From JBCBEX01 sp038528235 (lineage in GTDB: Bacteria; Bacteroidota; Rhodothermia; Rhodothermales; Rubricoccaceae), in contig JBCBEX010000048.1 of NCBI GenBank assembly GCA_038528235.1, positions 1 through 33,845 on the forward strand: a stretch of 33,845 bases of DNA, given 5' to 3'. Below are positions 19,462 through 28,367 of the stretch, piece by piece (position 1 is the stretch's first letter; each line of letters opens with the position of its first letter). Both the position numbers and the translations under genes were made by a program. Under the pieces are notes generated by a model. That model worked only from the letters and a program-made list of their open reading frames with translations, ran no database searches and was not told where the DNA came from.

Positions 19462-20406
19462 CTACAGGTCAAGTACAGAGAGGCTCTCCTGAAGCACCGC
19501 CGCAGAGTTTGCGAGCCCAGCCAACTCATCATCGGACAGCGTCGGCGGTACGTGTGCTTCGATGCCACCGATCCCAACGACGCACGGGATGCTCAGGCAC
19601 ACATCTCCCAATCCGTAGGCATCGTCGAGCGGGACGCTGACGGGGTGAACGCTGCGCTCGTCGGTGAGGACGGCCCGGACGAGCCGCGCGATGACCGTAC
19701 CGATGGCCGTATTCGTATAACCCTTCCGCGCGATAATGTGGTAGGCGGCACGGCGCGCGTCGTCGAAGAGCGCGTCCATGGCAGCGCGGTCCCAGGGGCG
19801 GCCGAGAACGGTCCGGTCGAGGATGGGCTCGGTGCCGATGGTGACGCCGCTCCAGATCGGGACCTCCGAATCGCCGTGCTCGCCGAGGATGTAGCCGTGC
19901 ACCGAGCGCGGGTCGACGTGGTAGTGCTGGCCGAGCAGTGCGCGGAAGCGGGCCGAGTCGAGCGTGGTGCCTGTCCCGAATACCCGGTTCGGGTCGCGGC
20001 TCGATTGCGCGATGGTCACCGCCGTAAGTACGTCGACTGGATTGGTGGCAATCACCAAGATGGCGTTCGGCGCGTGCTCGTCGAGGTCCGCCACGATCGA
20101 CTCGAAGATGCGTGCGTTGCGCCGGAGCAGGTCGAGGCGCGTCTCGGACGGGTCCTTCTGACTCGCACCGGCAGTCACCACGATCACCTGCGCGTCGGCG
20201 AGGTCTTCGTAGGTGCCAGCGCGGACGGTCACGCGGCCGACGAGCGCCTGGCCATGCATGAGGTCCATCGCTTCGCCCTCGGCCTTGTCTCGATCGAGAT
20301 CGACGAGGACAAGGTCGCTGGCGAGCCGCTGTAGGAACAGGGCATAGGCCGCAGCCATGCCGACGTGGCCTGTTCCGATGAGGCCGACGGTTCTGCGCTG
20401 AATCAT
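19462..20406 (-). CDS. ldh: L-lactate dehydrogenase
   Basis: A 314-residue protein from the ATG at 20406, which gives the standard opening 'VGLIGTGHVGMAAA' with the NAD-binding GxGxxG (11-16) and D36 ('VLVDLDRD'). The substrate loop reads 'TAGASQKDPSETRLDLL', with Gln83 at the position that selects lactate over malate, where malate dehydrogenases have Arg. The catalytic signature is 'ILGEHGDSEVPIW' (H177). Reaction: pyruvate + NADH to L-lactate + NAD, in the cytoplasm. An in-frame extension upstream to 20550 has no family match and is excluded. It is divergent from the protease gene and converges with the 705-residue protein gene, with 41 nt between stops. Confidence 0.92.
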   Translation of the reverse strand: MIQRRTVGLIGTGHVGMAAAYALFLQRLASDLVLVDLDRDKAEGEAMDLMHGQALVGRVTVRAGTYEDLADAQVIVVTAGASQKDPSETRLDLLRRNARIFESIVADLDEHAPNAILVIATNPVDVLTAVTIAQSSRDPNRVFGTGTTLDSARFRALLGQHYHVDPRSVHGYILGEHGDSEVPIWSGVTIGTEPILDRTVLGRPWDRAAMDALFDDARRAAYHIIARKGYTNTAIGTVIARLVRAVLTDERSVHPVSVPLDDAYGLGDVCLSIPCVVGIGGIEAHVPPTLSDDELAGLANSAAVLQESLSVLDL

Positions 20407-20563
20407 GATCTGAAGCACAATCGTGAGGAAGAGCGGGGTCGATACACAGGGACGTACCACGAGTTCGTGCTGAGCGGCACCTCGCGGGATCTTCGTGCGG
20501 CGAAACAAACCGCCGGTACGGACGGTGCACCCCTCGCTACTCTCCTGCATTTCTGCCTTTGCT

Positions 20564-22201
20564 ATGACGACGCGCCGCGTACTCTACGGATTCTTACTCG
20601 TGGCAGTCGGTCTGGCGGTAGGGCTCCTTGCAGCGCGGTGGCTCTGGCCTGGGGTCTCAGACGAGGGCCCACGCCCGGTCGTCACGGTTGCGCCGCCGCC
20701 TGAGACGGTCACGCTCGGACGGCAGGCCCCGTATGAGGAGCCGCTGCCGCGCATGCCGCAGCTCGATGTGATGGACGACCTGTTCCAGACCGTGGCGCGC
20801 CGGGTCACTCCCACGGTGGTGTTCATCCGTGTAGAAACCCGCGGGCGCGGCGATGGCTTCCAGCCGTTTCAGCGCGAGCCATTCCGCCGGTCAGCGGGCT
20901 CCGGCGTCGTAGTCTCCGAAGAGGGCTTCGTCCTGACCAACCACCATGTCGTGGACGACGGTGACCGCATCCAGGTACTCTTCGACGACGGACGCGAGTT
21001 CGACGCCCGCCTCGTCGGCACCGACCCGTCCACCGACCTCGCGGTGATTCAGCTGGTCGACTATGATGCAGACAATCCGGTGCCCGTCATCGCCCTGGGG
21101 GACAGCGACGCCGTCCAGGTGGGGCAGTGGGTGCTTGCTGTGGGCAACCCATTCCGCCTCCGCTCAACCGTCACCGCAGGCATCGTCTCCGCGCTCGGGC
21201 GTCAAGTCGACATCATCACCGACACCTTTCGCATCGAGGATTTCATCCAGACTGACGCCGCCATCAACCCGGGGAACTCCGGCGGAGCCCTCGTGAACCT
21301 GCGCGGCGAACTCGTGGGCATTGCCACGGCGATCGCGACCGAGAGTGGTTCCTATGAGGGGTACGGGTTTGCCGTGCCGAGCAACCTGGCCGTGCGGGTC
21401 GCACAAGACCTCATCGCCACGGGCGAGGTCCAGCGCGGCTACCTCGGTGTCGAAATTCGCCCCGTCACGGAGGCAGACGCGGAGGCTGTCGGCCTCGACC
21501 GCATCGCGGGCGTGCTCATCGCTGGCGTGGCCTCGGGCGGGGCCGCCGACCAGGCAGGCCTACGGCGTGGCGACGTGTTGACGGCCATCGACGGGGTCGA
21601 TCTCGCTGCGCCCAACCAGTTCCAGAGTCAGATCGCGCGCCGGCGCCCCGGCGACGTCATCGCGCTCGACGTGTGGCGCCGGGGGCGCTCGCTCGACCTC
21701 GACGTGCGCCTCTTCGGCCGGGACGATGCGGCCTTCCAAGCCTGGATGAATGACCTCGGCGACGACCGCGGTGCGACCCCGCCGTCGCTACCGGAAGGGC
21801 ACCCTGAGCTGCCTGAGGGACACCCGCCTCTCCCGGAAGGGCATCCCGAGATCGGTCCGGCGCCCGATGCCGATGGCGTCCCGGAGTCGGTCACGTTGGA
21901 GAACTGGGGCGTGGAGCTTCGGGATCTTACGGCCCGTGAGCGCGACCTCTACAACGTCCCGAGCGGTGCCTTCATTGACGACGTGAGCGAGGGAGGGGCT
22001 GCATCCCTCGGTGGCCTGCCCACCGGCTCGGTCATCACCAGCCTTGAACTCGAAGACGGCCGGCCACGCCGCGTCCGCTCGGCGGAGCAGGCGGCACAGG
22101 CGCTGGCACTCGCTGCGGTGGGAGCCGGCGAAGTGCTGGTAGAGGTACGGCGTCCTGATGGGACTGTGGCCTTCTACGAGCTCGTACTAGGAGAGCTATG
22201 A
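20564..22201 (+). CDS. htrA: HtrA/Deg-type trypsin-like serine protease with two PDZ domains
   Basis: About 545 residues from the ATG at 20564, which directly precedes an N-terminal membrane anchor or signal ('VLYGFLLVAVGLAVGLLAARWLW'-like hydrophobic stretch). The catalytic triad is visible: His in 'GFVLTNHHVVDD', Asp in 'DPSTDLAVIQL', Ser in 'AINPGNSGGALVNL'. The first PDZ domain ('RGYLGVEIRPVTE', 'IAGVLIAGVASGGAADQAGL') follows. Then comes a linker with three LPEGHP-type repeats, and a second, weaker PDZ ('VELRDLTARERDLYNVPSGAFI', 'EGGAASLGGLPTGSVI'). Family knowledge: HtrA proteases degrade or refold damaged envelope proteins. It probably acts in the periplasm, anchored to the inner membrane. 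It is divergent from ldh with 157 nt between starts. Confidence 0.95.
   Translation: MTTRRVLYGFLLVAVGLAVGLLAARWLWPGVSDEGPRPVVTVAPPPETVTLGRQAPYEEPLPRMPQLDVMDDLFQTVARRVTPTVVFIRVETRGRGDGFQPFQREPFRRSAGSGVVVSEEGFVLTNHHVVDDGDRIQVLFDDGREFDARLVGTDPSTDLAVIQLVDYDADNPVPVIALGDSDAVQVGQWVLAVGNPFRLRSTVTAGIVSALGRQVDIITDTFRIEDFIQTDAAINPGNSGGALVNLRGELVGIATAIATESGSYEGYGFAVPSNLAVRVAQDLIATGEVQRGYLGVEIRPVTEADAEAVGLDRIAGVLIAGVASGGAADQAGLRRGDVLTAIDGVDLAAPNQFQSQIARRRPGDVIALDVWRRGRSLDLDVRLFGRDDAAFQAWMNDLGDDRGATPPSLPEGHPELPEGHPPLPEGHPEIGPAPDADGVPESVTLENWGVELRDLTARERDLYNVPSGAFIDDVSEGGAASLGGLPTGSVITSLELEDGRPRRVRSAEQAAQALALAAVGAGEVLVEVRRPDGTVAFYELVLGEL
21788..21850 (+). repeat. Three in-frame 21-nt repeats encoding LPEGHP-type units
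   Basis: Three consecutive 7-codon units (21788-21808, 21809-21829, 21830-21850) encode LPEGHPE, LPEGHPP and LPEGHPE in the linker between the PDZ domains of the HtrA protease. They vary by synonymous changes, so they are not a very recent slippage product. The Pro/His content could make a stiff, possibly metal-binding linker; this is speculative. Confidence 0.85.
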
Positions 22202-22353
22202 CCGTATCCGTTCGAAGTGGGCTGGCTCAGTCGTGGACCCGGGCCTTTCTGTAGGTTTAGACCGGTTCCAAATTTCTTCACGTCGGGACCTAGCGGTCGA
22301 TATGAACGGTTGTCTGCCTGCAACTATCCACACCAATCCTACTCTGAACGACC

Positions 22354-22554
22354 ATGGCCATTCAGTCACAGTGCACCGCCTGCGCGCACCTCAATCGCAC
22401 CGCCGCCAACGCCTCGTGCAGCGCGTTCCCGGAAGGCATCCCGACCGACATCCTTCGGAACGAACACGATCACCGGGACGCCTACCCGGGTGACCATGGT
22501 GTACGCTTCGAATTGGCGGTCATCCCTGCCGACGTCGAGGTCAAGGTCGCGTAA
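22354..22554 (+). CDS. Small conserved Cys-containing protein, function unknown
   Basis: A 66-residue protein from the ATG at 22354. It has the pattern 'CTACAHL' (CxxC), a later Cys before 'FPEGIPTDILRNEHDHR', then 'YPGDHGVRFEL'. I recall the combination Cys... 'FP.GIP..I' ... 'H' ... 'GD.G..F' from small uncharacterised bacterial proteins, and it suggests a metal-binding or structural role. I assign no function. A long leader of about 150 nt separates it from the protease stop. A strong hairpin starts 23 nt after its stop codon, supporting it as a real, independently terminated gene. Confidence 0.75.
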   Translation: MAIQSQCTACAHLNRTAANASCSAFPEGIPTDILRNEHDHRDAYPGDHGVRFELAVIPADVEVKVA

Positions 22555-22577
22555 GCGGCATCGTTGCACCCCACGCG

Positions 22578-22620
22578 AGCGCGCGTCCGAGCACTTAGCC
22601 CGGGCGCGCGCTTTGTGTTG
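22578..22620. terminator. Strong GC-rich hairpin terminator between convergent genes
   Basis: agcgcgcgtccg (22578-22589) pairs with cgggcgcgcgct (22601-22612) over 12 bp with a single G-T pair and an 11-nt loop. The plus strand continues with a T-rich stretch (22612-22620). It lies between the convergent small-protein gene and the 1063-residue gene, so it could serve the plus strand and perhaps both. Confidence 0.8.
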
Positions 22621-22732
22621 AGCCCGGTCGCCGCTGCTGAAAGTGTCGGGGCGTGTCGTTCGGAGACAGCGAAGCGGTGCGCACAGACCGACGCCTCCAT
22701 GTGCAAGTCCTGATGGCCAGCGCAACGCCACG

Positions 22733-25700
22733 CTATCGGCCGTAGAATCGCCAGCGGCTCTGCGTGCGCTCATTCAGAGAGGGTGGCATCAGCTCGTGCA
22801 AAAAGCTCGCTGCTCCCTCTAAGTCGAGAACATCGGGGACCTGGTCGAGGCCGTACCGAAGAAAGTCCAAGGGGTCGAGGCTGGCAACCGTCCACTCGCC
22901 GTCGGGCTGAGCGTCGTTCTCGAAGAGCCAAGACGCATAGTCGCCAAGAAGTGTGAACACCTGCGGCCAGGTATCGAAGAGCGCCTGGACGAGTCCCAGG
23001 TCGGCGTGCGCATCCTCGACCACTGTGAGCGAGATCGCAGCCATATCGTCGTCCTCGGTGGAGAAGCTAGGCATGAGATCCGCGAGGGGGCCGACAAGGC
23101 TGTGAGTAGTGCCGACGCGGACGAACGCGTGGGCTTCGGGAAAGAGCGTAGGGAGCGCTTCGGTGAGGAGCAAGGCCAACGTGAACGCGAGACGGTCTGG
23201 ATCAGGAGGAGCCGTTGCGTTCCCCTCCGGCGTAAAGGTGAGCCGGAGCACCCGAGCTTGGTCATAGCGCCGCGCAGGGGTCGCGTTCGGCCCATTCAGC
23301 GCGGTATACGAGTAGGAAGCCTGGGCGAGATGGATGCCGTCTCTGAACGCAAAGAAGCCGGGCGTCTCAATCTCGACAACGGCTTCTGCAAGGATCGCCC
23401 GAGCCGTCCACCCGAGGCCCAGTGCGCGCGTGTCGTCGGCATCGCGCAGCGCTCGGAGCGGTCCGACGTCGATGCGAAGGTCAGGACGATAGGTGGCACG
23501 GTCGGTGCCAGCACGATGGTGCAAGCGCACCACCCCGGCGGCTTCGTCGACGGCGTCCACTTGGTAGGGTTTGCCGCCGAACACGTGTATTTGCCCGGGA
23601 AGCACGCGCTGGTAGAGTTGGTCCCGAGGGATGTGCCCGAGGGTGGTCGCCCCTGCCACCAGTGTGAACGAGCGCCGCCAGGAAAGGGCTGCATGGCTGC
23701 GAAGGCGGGCATCCAGGCTGAAAAAGGCGACCTCCTTAAAGCGCTCGACGTCGGCGTCAAACTCGTCACGGACCTCGACATGCAGCACACCAAGCGCCCC
23801 TACGTCGAGGCCCAGGGATTCGTCGAACAGGGCGAGAAGGCGATCCTCTGTGGGGCCTGTCGGTTGACGTGCCTGGTTCAATACAGCCTCGACATCTGGT
23901 TCGGCCATGGGTGCCGCGATGAGGCGCTCAAGTAAGGCATAGGCGACCACGAGTCCCGTCCGCTCCGTTGGGCGAGGTGTCAGGGCGGAGAAGGGAGCCC
24001 GCATGAAATAGCCGACGTGGGCCGCGAGGTACTCTCGAAGCAGCGATGGCGGGCTCACCACGTGGACGAGCGCGGCGTCAGTTCCTTGGGCGAGGGCGCG
24101 CCGCAGCGTCGCTGGCGGGTTATAAGCCCCGTCACGAGCGATGACGACCGGGCGCGGAGCCGGATGCAGGGTGTCGGCCGCCGTGGGATACCAGGCAAGG
24201 CGAGCGGTCGCCGTGCCGGTGAGCTCGTGAGCAGACAACGGCCCGTCGGGCAGCAGCCCACCGAGATGCCGGTCGACCTCAGCGATCTCCTCAGCGACGG
24301 GGACTGACTCTTGCTCCACCAGGCGAATTGCCTCGACGCCAGCGGCCCAGGCAGGGAGGGACAGAACGGGTTCGGTGCCGAGGAACGTCGGTGTCGAGAG
24401 CAGGGCCCGCTGAAACGGAGGTCCGTCGAGACGCCACAGAATAGCGTGAGCAGGAACCACGGGAGTTGGTCTAGCCAAGGTGCGCTCTTCCGGCGTGAAC
24501 GGAAGGACGCGCCGGAGGCTTGCTTCGAGCTCCGGGCCGCGCTCCTCGGCCAACGCGATCACCTGAAGTGCGCGGCGTTGCTTGGCGGCTCGGTCATGCA
24601 GGACGTGGAGCAGCGCGCCCGTCGCCATGAGGTCAGGCGTGATGAGGCGCACGGTATCGAAAAGCACCACGGTGGCGAGCGCATCGAACCAGGGCGCATC
24701 GAGCACCCCGGGGTTGAGGAGGGCTTCGGGCGTGGCCACAACCACATGCGGGGGATCTGCTTCGCGGCGGACCGCATCGAGCGTGGCCACGATCCAGCCA
24801 AGACCGTCGCCGTAGAGTCGATGGAGCCAATCGCCTGCCCACCGTAGAGGCTCCGGCGTCTGGCCTTCCGGTGCGTCAAGCGTGTCCGAGGAAACGAGCA
24901 GGAGGACGCGTTCGCCGCCGACGAGATCGCGTTGGAGGGCGGCAAAGAGGACGGGGGACAGGTCATACGCGGCATTCTCGTTGATGAGCGCGTCGCGGCG
25001 CTCCCAAAGGACGCGCAACGTCTCCGCATGGGCTGCGGTGAGCGCGGGGTATGCCTCGGTGAGCACTTGCCAGACAACCGCAGCTTCGTCAGAAAGCGAA
25101 GACGATGCGCTGGGCGGAGCAGCGGGAGGTACGTCGACCGAGAGGCTGTACGAAAGCACCCGCTCCGGCCAGATCGACAGGTAGTGCTCCCACAACGCCT
25201 CCAAATCGACTTCTCCGTCAGTGCCTGATTCAAGAGCCTCATCGACGCTCTCAGATTTGCGAGGACCGCCGAGGTACCACGCCGTTTCTACGAGCACGAG
25301 TAGGGTCAGCGCCATAAGCCCGGGTACAACACCCGGGAGCGGGGCGACCGTCACATCAACGAGGGCGGCCAGGAGCGCGAGGACGGAAACAGCCACACCC
25401 GCCCATGCGACAAGACGGGGATATTCCCATCGACTGGCCAGGACAACGCGTCCCGCGCTACCGACAAGCACGTCGTGGGGTGAAGGAACCTCGCGTTCAT
25501 AAGCCAGACCCGGCGTGGGCGGCTCCGGGGTATCGCCCAGTTCGACGGCGGCCTTCACTCGCGAGCGACGAGCTAAGCGTAGGAGCAGCCGGTGGACGCC
25601 CATCAAGAAGAGTTTCGCCAGCAAAAACACCGCGACGACAATCCAGCCATAGAGGAGGTGCGTGGCCTCCGCAGTGGGCGCAAGTGCAGCGCCGCCCTCC

Positions 25701-25924
25701 TCCAGCAAGCTGCGCAGCCCGCGCAAGGCACGCTCGACTTCCCGACCCACCTCGCTCGTTTTCAGTCGATGGAGCAGGAGGAGTGCCTCGCCAACAAACA
25801 CGAGCGCCAGCAGCGGCGACCACCCCTGCAGATGCCGGTCCTCCCGTTTCCGGTTGATTCGCCAAAGCAGTACCCACACGAGGCCATAGGCGAGGCCAAC
25901 GTAGAGGAGAGCGCGGACGACCAT
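22733..25924 (-). CDS. Membrane-anchored, degenerate SF2-helicase-like (MrfA/DUF1998-like) protein
   Basis: A 1063-residue protein. Hydrophobic helices at about 5-21, 36-52, 92-112 and 170-218 anchor the N-terminus. From about 280 the sequence tracks an SF2 helicase without its catalytic residues. 'LTAAHAETLRVL' sits where a Q motif would be. 'DALINENAAYDLSPVLFAAL' replaces Walker A (no GKT). 'RVLLLVSSDTLD' fits motif Ia, 'HVVVATPEALL' (393-403) fits motif Ib, and 'VVLFDTVRLI' (419-428) takes the place of the DExH box. 'ALQVIALAEERG' replaces the SAT motif. At 775-800 'PGQIHVFGGKPYQVD' resembles the beta-rich domain downstream of the helicase core in MrfA-like proteins; the Cys cluster is absent. 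It is probably a structural or nucleic-acid-binding scaffold, the last gene of the tubulin-like block. The helicase relationship is my inference. Confidence 0.7.
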   Translation of the reverse strand: MVVRALLYVGLAYGLVWVLLWRINRKREDRHLQGWSPLLALVFVGEALLLLHRLKTSEVGREVERALRGLRSLLEEGGAALAPTAEATHLLYGWIVVAVFLLAKLFLMGVHRLLLRLARRSRVKAAVELGDTPEPPTPGLAYEREVPSPHDVLVGSAGRVVLASRWEYPRLVAWAGVAVSVLALLAALVDVTVAPLPGVVPGLMALTLLVLVETAWYLGGPRKSESVDEALESGTDGEVDLEALWEHYLSIWPERVLSYSLSVDVPPAAPPSASSSLSDEAAVVWQVLTEAYPALTAAHAETLRVLWERRDALINENAAYDLSPVLFAALQRDLVGGERVLLLVSSDTLDAPEGQTPEPLRWAGDWLHRLYGDGLGWIVATLDAVRREADPPHVVVATPEALLNPGVLDAPWFDALATVVLFDTVRLITPDLMATGALLHVLHDRAAKQRRALQVIALAEERGPELEASLRRVLPFTPEERTLARPTPVVPAHAILWRLDGPPFQRALLSTPTFLGTEPVLSLPAWAAGVEAIRLVEQESVPVAEEIAEVDRHLGGLLPDGPLSAHELTGTATARLAWYPTAADTLHPAPRPVVIARDGAYNPPATLRRALAQGTDAALVHVVSPPSLLREYLAAHVGYFMRAPFSALTPRPTERTGLVVAYALLERLIAAPMAEPDVEAVLNQARQPTGPTEDRLLALFDESLGLDVGALGVLHVEVRDEFDADVERFKEVAFFSLDARLRSHAALSWRRSFTLVAGATTLGHIPRDQLYQRVLPGQIHVFGGKPYQVDAVDEAAGVVRLHHRAGTDRATYRPDLRIDVGPLRALRDADDTRALGLGWTARAILAEAVVEIETPGFFAFRDGIHLAQASYSYTALNGPNATPARRYDQARVLRLTFTPEGNATAPPDPDRLAFTLALLLTEALPTLFPEAHAFVRVGTTHSLVGPLADLMPSFSTEDDDMAAISLTVVEDAHADLGLVQALFDTWPQVFTLLGDYASWLFENDAQPDGEWTVASLDPLDFLRYGLDQVPDVLDLEGAASFLHELMPPSLNERTQSRWRFYGR

Positions 25925-26091
25925 GGTGCGAGGCTGGATTGAACGAGCAGCAGAAGGTAGGGGGCGGCTACCACTACGTTGGACCTGCGTGTGAACGGGG
26001 GCTCAAGGCGAGGGACTGGAAGGGGCTGCACCAGGCAGCGCAGCCGGCGGGCCAATAGGCAGACGCAGGTCCTGCGCAGCGCAGAGGCACG

Positions 26092-28278
26092 CTACTCCGC
26101 ATCGAGGGTAAGTGCGGCCAAGCCCACGAGCTCGGCCGCCGCGAGCTCGTGTTCGCTGCGGTTCACCAGAAGACGGACAGGTGGACTTGACAGGCCGGGA
26201 CGGTGCGTCAGTTGATAGACGGTGTTGCGATAGGGGGGGAGCGCCAAGTCGAGGCGGTCGCTGGGGTTGGAAGCGAGCTGAGCTGGTGTACTTGCCGACA
26301 CGGAGGCACGTGGGTTGCGGTCACGAAGCGCAGTGGCGAGCGCAAGGTGATGCTGAAGCTGCGTGGCATGGTGACGCAGGCGGAGGCGCTGGTGCCCGGC
26401 GTCGCCCTCTGCGGCGCGCAGCGCACGCACACGCTGACGGGCTGCACGAAGCTCGCACCCTTGTGCGAGGCGGTCTTTGCGGAGACGGTAGCGAGACTGC
26501 ACCGCAGCGAACGCTTCCTTGGCGTCGTGTGCCGCCGCGCGCCAGGTCCGCCGCAGCTTCATCCAGCGACCTACCAGCACGCCAAGTGCCGGAGCAATGC
26601 CTGCACCGATCAACCCACCGAGCCACCATGCTCGCTCTTGTGCAAAGGGCACGGTCGACGTGAGCGATTCCGCTAGGTAGGGCAACGCAAACAGCACAGC
26701 GCCTACGCAGATCCACAGGCCCACTACCCGCCCGAGAGGGCGGCTGTAGAGGCGTGGGGCGACCGCCTCGGCCCAGGTCTGCTCGTTCCAGTCCGCCGAG
26801 CTAGTGGGAACGACAGCGGAAAACAGGGTGCGTTGCTTGGCATCCAACGCGTCAGACTCGGTGCGCGCAAGCGTTTCGATGGGCTGCGTCAGGCGGTGCG
26901 GCTGCGGAACCGGAAACCGCGCGGCGTCGGACCGGACGCACGCGGCAATGTGGGCGTCGGCTTCCGCCTCCGTCGCGCGGAGGTCGGTGCCTACCGAGTT
27001 TGCCCAGGAGTCCCACCGCAAATCGTCCGTGCCTCGAACGGGACCCACCCGCATCCACCGATCCACTTCCTCGAAGCGTCCTCGCACGTCGAGCGCACGG
27101 GTGCACCCGCAGTCGGGGTCCCGTACCAACGGCACCGTGTCCACCAGGGGCTCGTCGAGGCGCTGACGGACGTCGCGGTGCGCGCGCTCCAGACGCTGAC
27201 GGTACAGCTCGGCCGCCGCTGACAGCCTCGACTCGTCGATGTCTACGGTGGCGGCATAGCGCTGACGACGCTTTACCAACTCAGGACGATGCCCCATCTC
27301 GGCAAAGGCTACGATGGCATACGCGAGGTGTAGCAGGCTCCGTTGCAGCGCCGGGACGGGCTGACGCGTAAGGCGGAGGCGCACCACCGTCGTGTGGGTG
27401 GCGACGGCCTCCATGCTGAGCAGGCGGCGAGCCCCAAGACGCAAAGCCGCCGCGGGATCGAACGCCTGCCAAGATGCCACAGTCTCGAGGGCGTCCAGGT
27501 CTTCGGCAAAGCGGTCCCGCAAGGCCTCACGAGGACGCCGGCGTATGAAACGACTCCGCTGCCCTTTCGACGCTTCGGCCTCCTGCGGCTCGTCGAGGTG
27601 CAGAGCCGCCTCCGTAGCATCCATCACAGCCGTCCGAGCCGCGTCGAATTCGGCGCGCAGCTCTGGGGTGAGTGTGGCGAGGCGTTGGTCGAGACGAACG
27701 CCCGGTGGTCGTTCCGGTACCCTCCAGTGCTCGGCGATGGCTTCTACTTCGGTCGCGTCCAGCAGGGCAGGATGCTCGGCTACGATGGCGTTGAGCGCAG
27801 CCCGCTGCGGAGCGCCGAGCACGTCGTCGATGTCGCGATCAACGCGTGCCATCCCAAAGGTGTCGAGCTTCCAGCGGAGTCGCGCGGCGGGGTCCGTCGG
27901 CACGCCACGGTGGTCGCGGTCGAGCCCGTCGAGCGTAATCGCAACCGTTCTGCTCGGTTTGAGTCCACGCTCCGCGAGCGGTTCGAGAACGAAACGGTGG
28001 AGGCGGTCTAGCTGATCGGTGAGTGTACTGCCGTCGAGCGGGTCGCCTCCTCTCGGAAGGTCGAGCAGCGGGAGCAGCATCCAGGGGCCCACCTGGTGGC
28101 GAGTCAGGTGCGTCCGTACATCGTCCGCGGTGCGCCCTAGCTCGGCATCCGATAACTGACGGAGCACACCGCCATGGACCCAGGCCAACGTCCCGGCTGC
28201 ACGTGGGCGGTACAGCACAAGCTCGGCGACGCCCAGTCCGGGCAGCCCACCGTGTAGATCGAGGACGAGGGTGTGCAT
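26092..28278 (-). CDS. Membrane/coiled-coil protein of unknown family, partner of the tubulin-like gene block
   Basis: A 728-residue protein that I do not recognise. Residues 1-150 look like a mixed alpha/beta domain ('MHTLVLDLHGGLPGLGVAELVLYR', 'WMLLPLLDLPRGGDP', 'TVAITLDGLDRDHRG'). About 200-370 is helical and charged, with 'RRRPREALRDRFAEDLDALE' and 'ELYRQRLERAHRDVRQRL'. A CxC appears at 390-392 ('DPDCGCTRA'). Two membrane helices lie at about 517-536 and 550-572, with about 13 residues between them, so both large flanks should be on the same (cytoplasmic) side. A predicted coiled coil follows (about 576-660), then a small C-terminal domain. It lies 167 nt upstream of the helicase-like gene on the same strand. 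Confidence 0.7.
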   Translation of the reverse strand: MHTLVLDLHGGLPGLGVAELVLYRPRAAGTLAWVHGGVLRQLSDAELGRTADDVRTHLTRHQVGPWMLLPLLDLPRGGDPLDGSTLTDQLDRLHRFVLEPLAERGLKPSRTVAITLDGLDRDHRGVPTDPAARLRWKLDTFGMARVDRDIDDVLGAPQRAALNAIVAEHPALLDATEVEAIAEHWRVPERPPGVRLDQRLATLTPELRAEFDAARTAVMDATEAALHLDEPQEAEASKGQRSRFIRRRPREALRDRFAEDLDALETVASWQAFDPAAALRLGARRLLSMEAVATHTTVVRLRLTRQPVPALQRSLLHLAYAIVAFAEMGHRPELVKRRQRYAATVDIDESRLSAAAELYRQRLERAHRDVRQRLDEPLVDTVPLVRDPDCGCTRALDVRGRFEEVDRWMRVGPVRGTDDLRWDSWANSVGTDLRATEAEADAHIAACVRSDAARFPVPQPHRLTQPIETLARTESDALDAKQRTLFSAVVPTSSADWNEQTWAEAVAPRLYSRPLGRVVGLWICVGAVLFALPYLAESLTSTVPFAQERAWWLGGLIGAGIAPALGVLVGRWMKLRRTWRAAAHDAKEAFAAVQSRYRLRKDRLAQGCELRAARQRVRALRAAEGDAGHQRLRLRHHATQLQHHLALATALRDRNPRASVSASTPAQLASNPSDRLDLALPPYRNTVYQLTHRPGLSSPPVRLLVNRSEHELAAAELVGLAALTLDAE

Positions 28279-28367
28279 GGGTGGAGCGGAGTCGTCTAAA
28301 CCGTACTGCTATGCGATCGTGTGCAGACCGCAGTGGCGCCCGCGGACGCGCAGCGTATCGGCCGCAC

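Noticed and set aside
20407..20550. N-terminal extension of lactate dehydrogenase to 20550
   Set aside because: It has no resemblance to the family and would overlap the promoter region shared with the divergent protease gene; the dehydrogenase opening begins at 20406.
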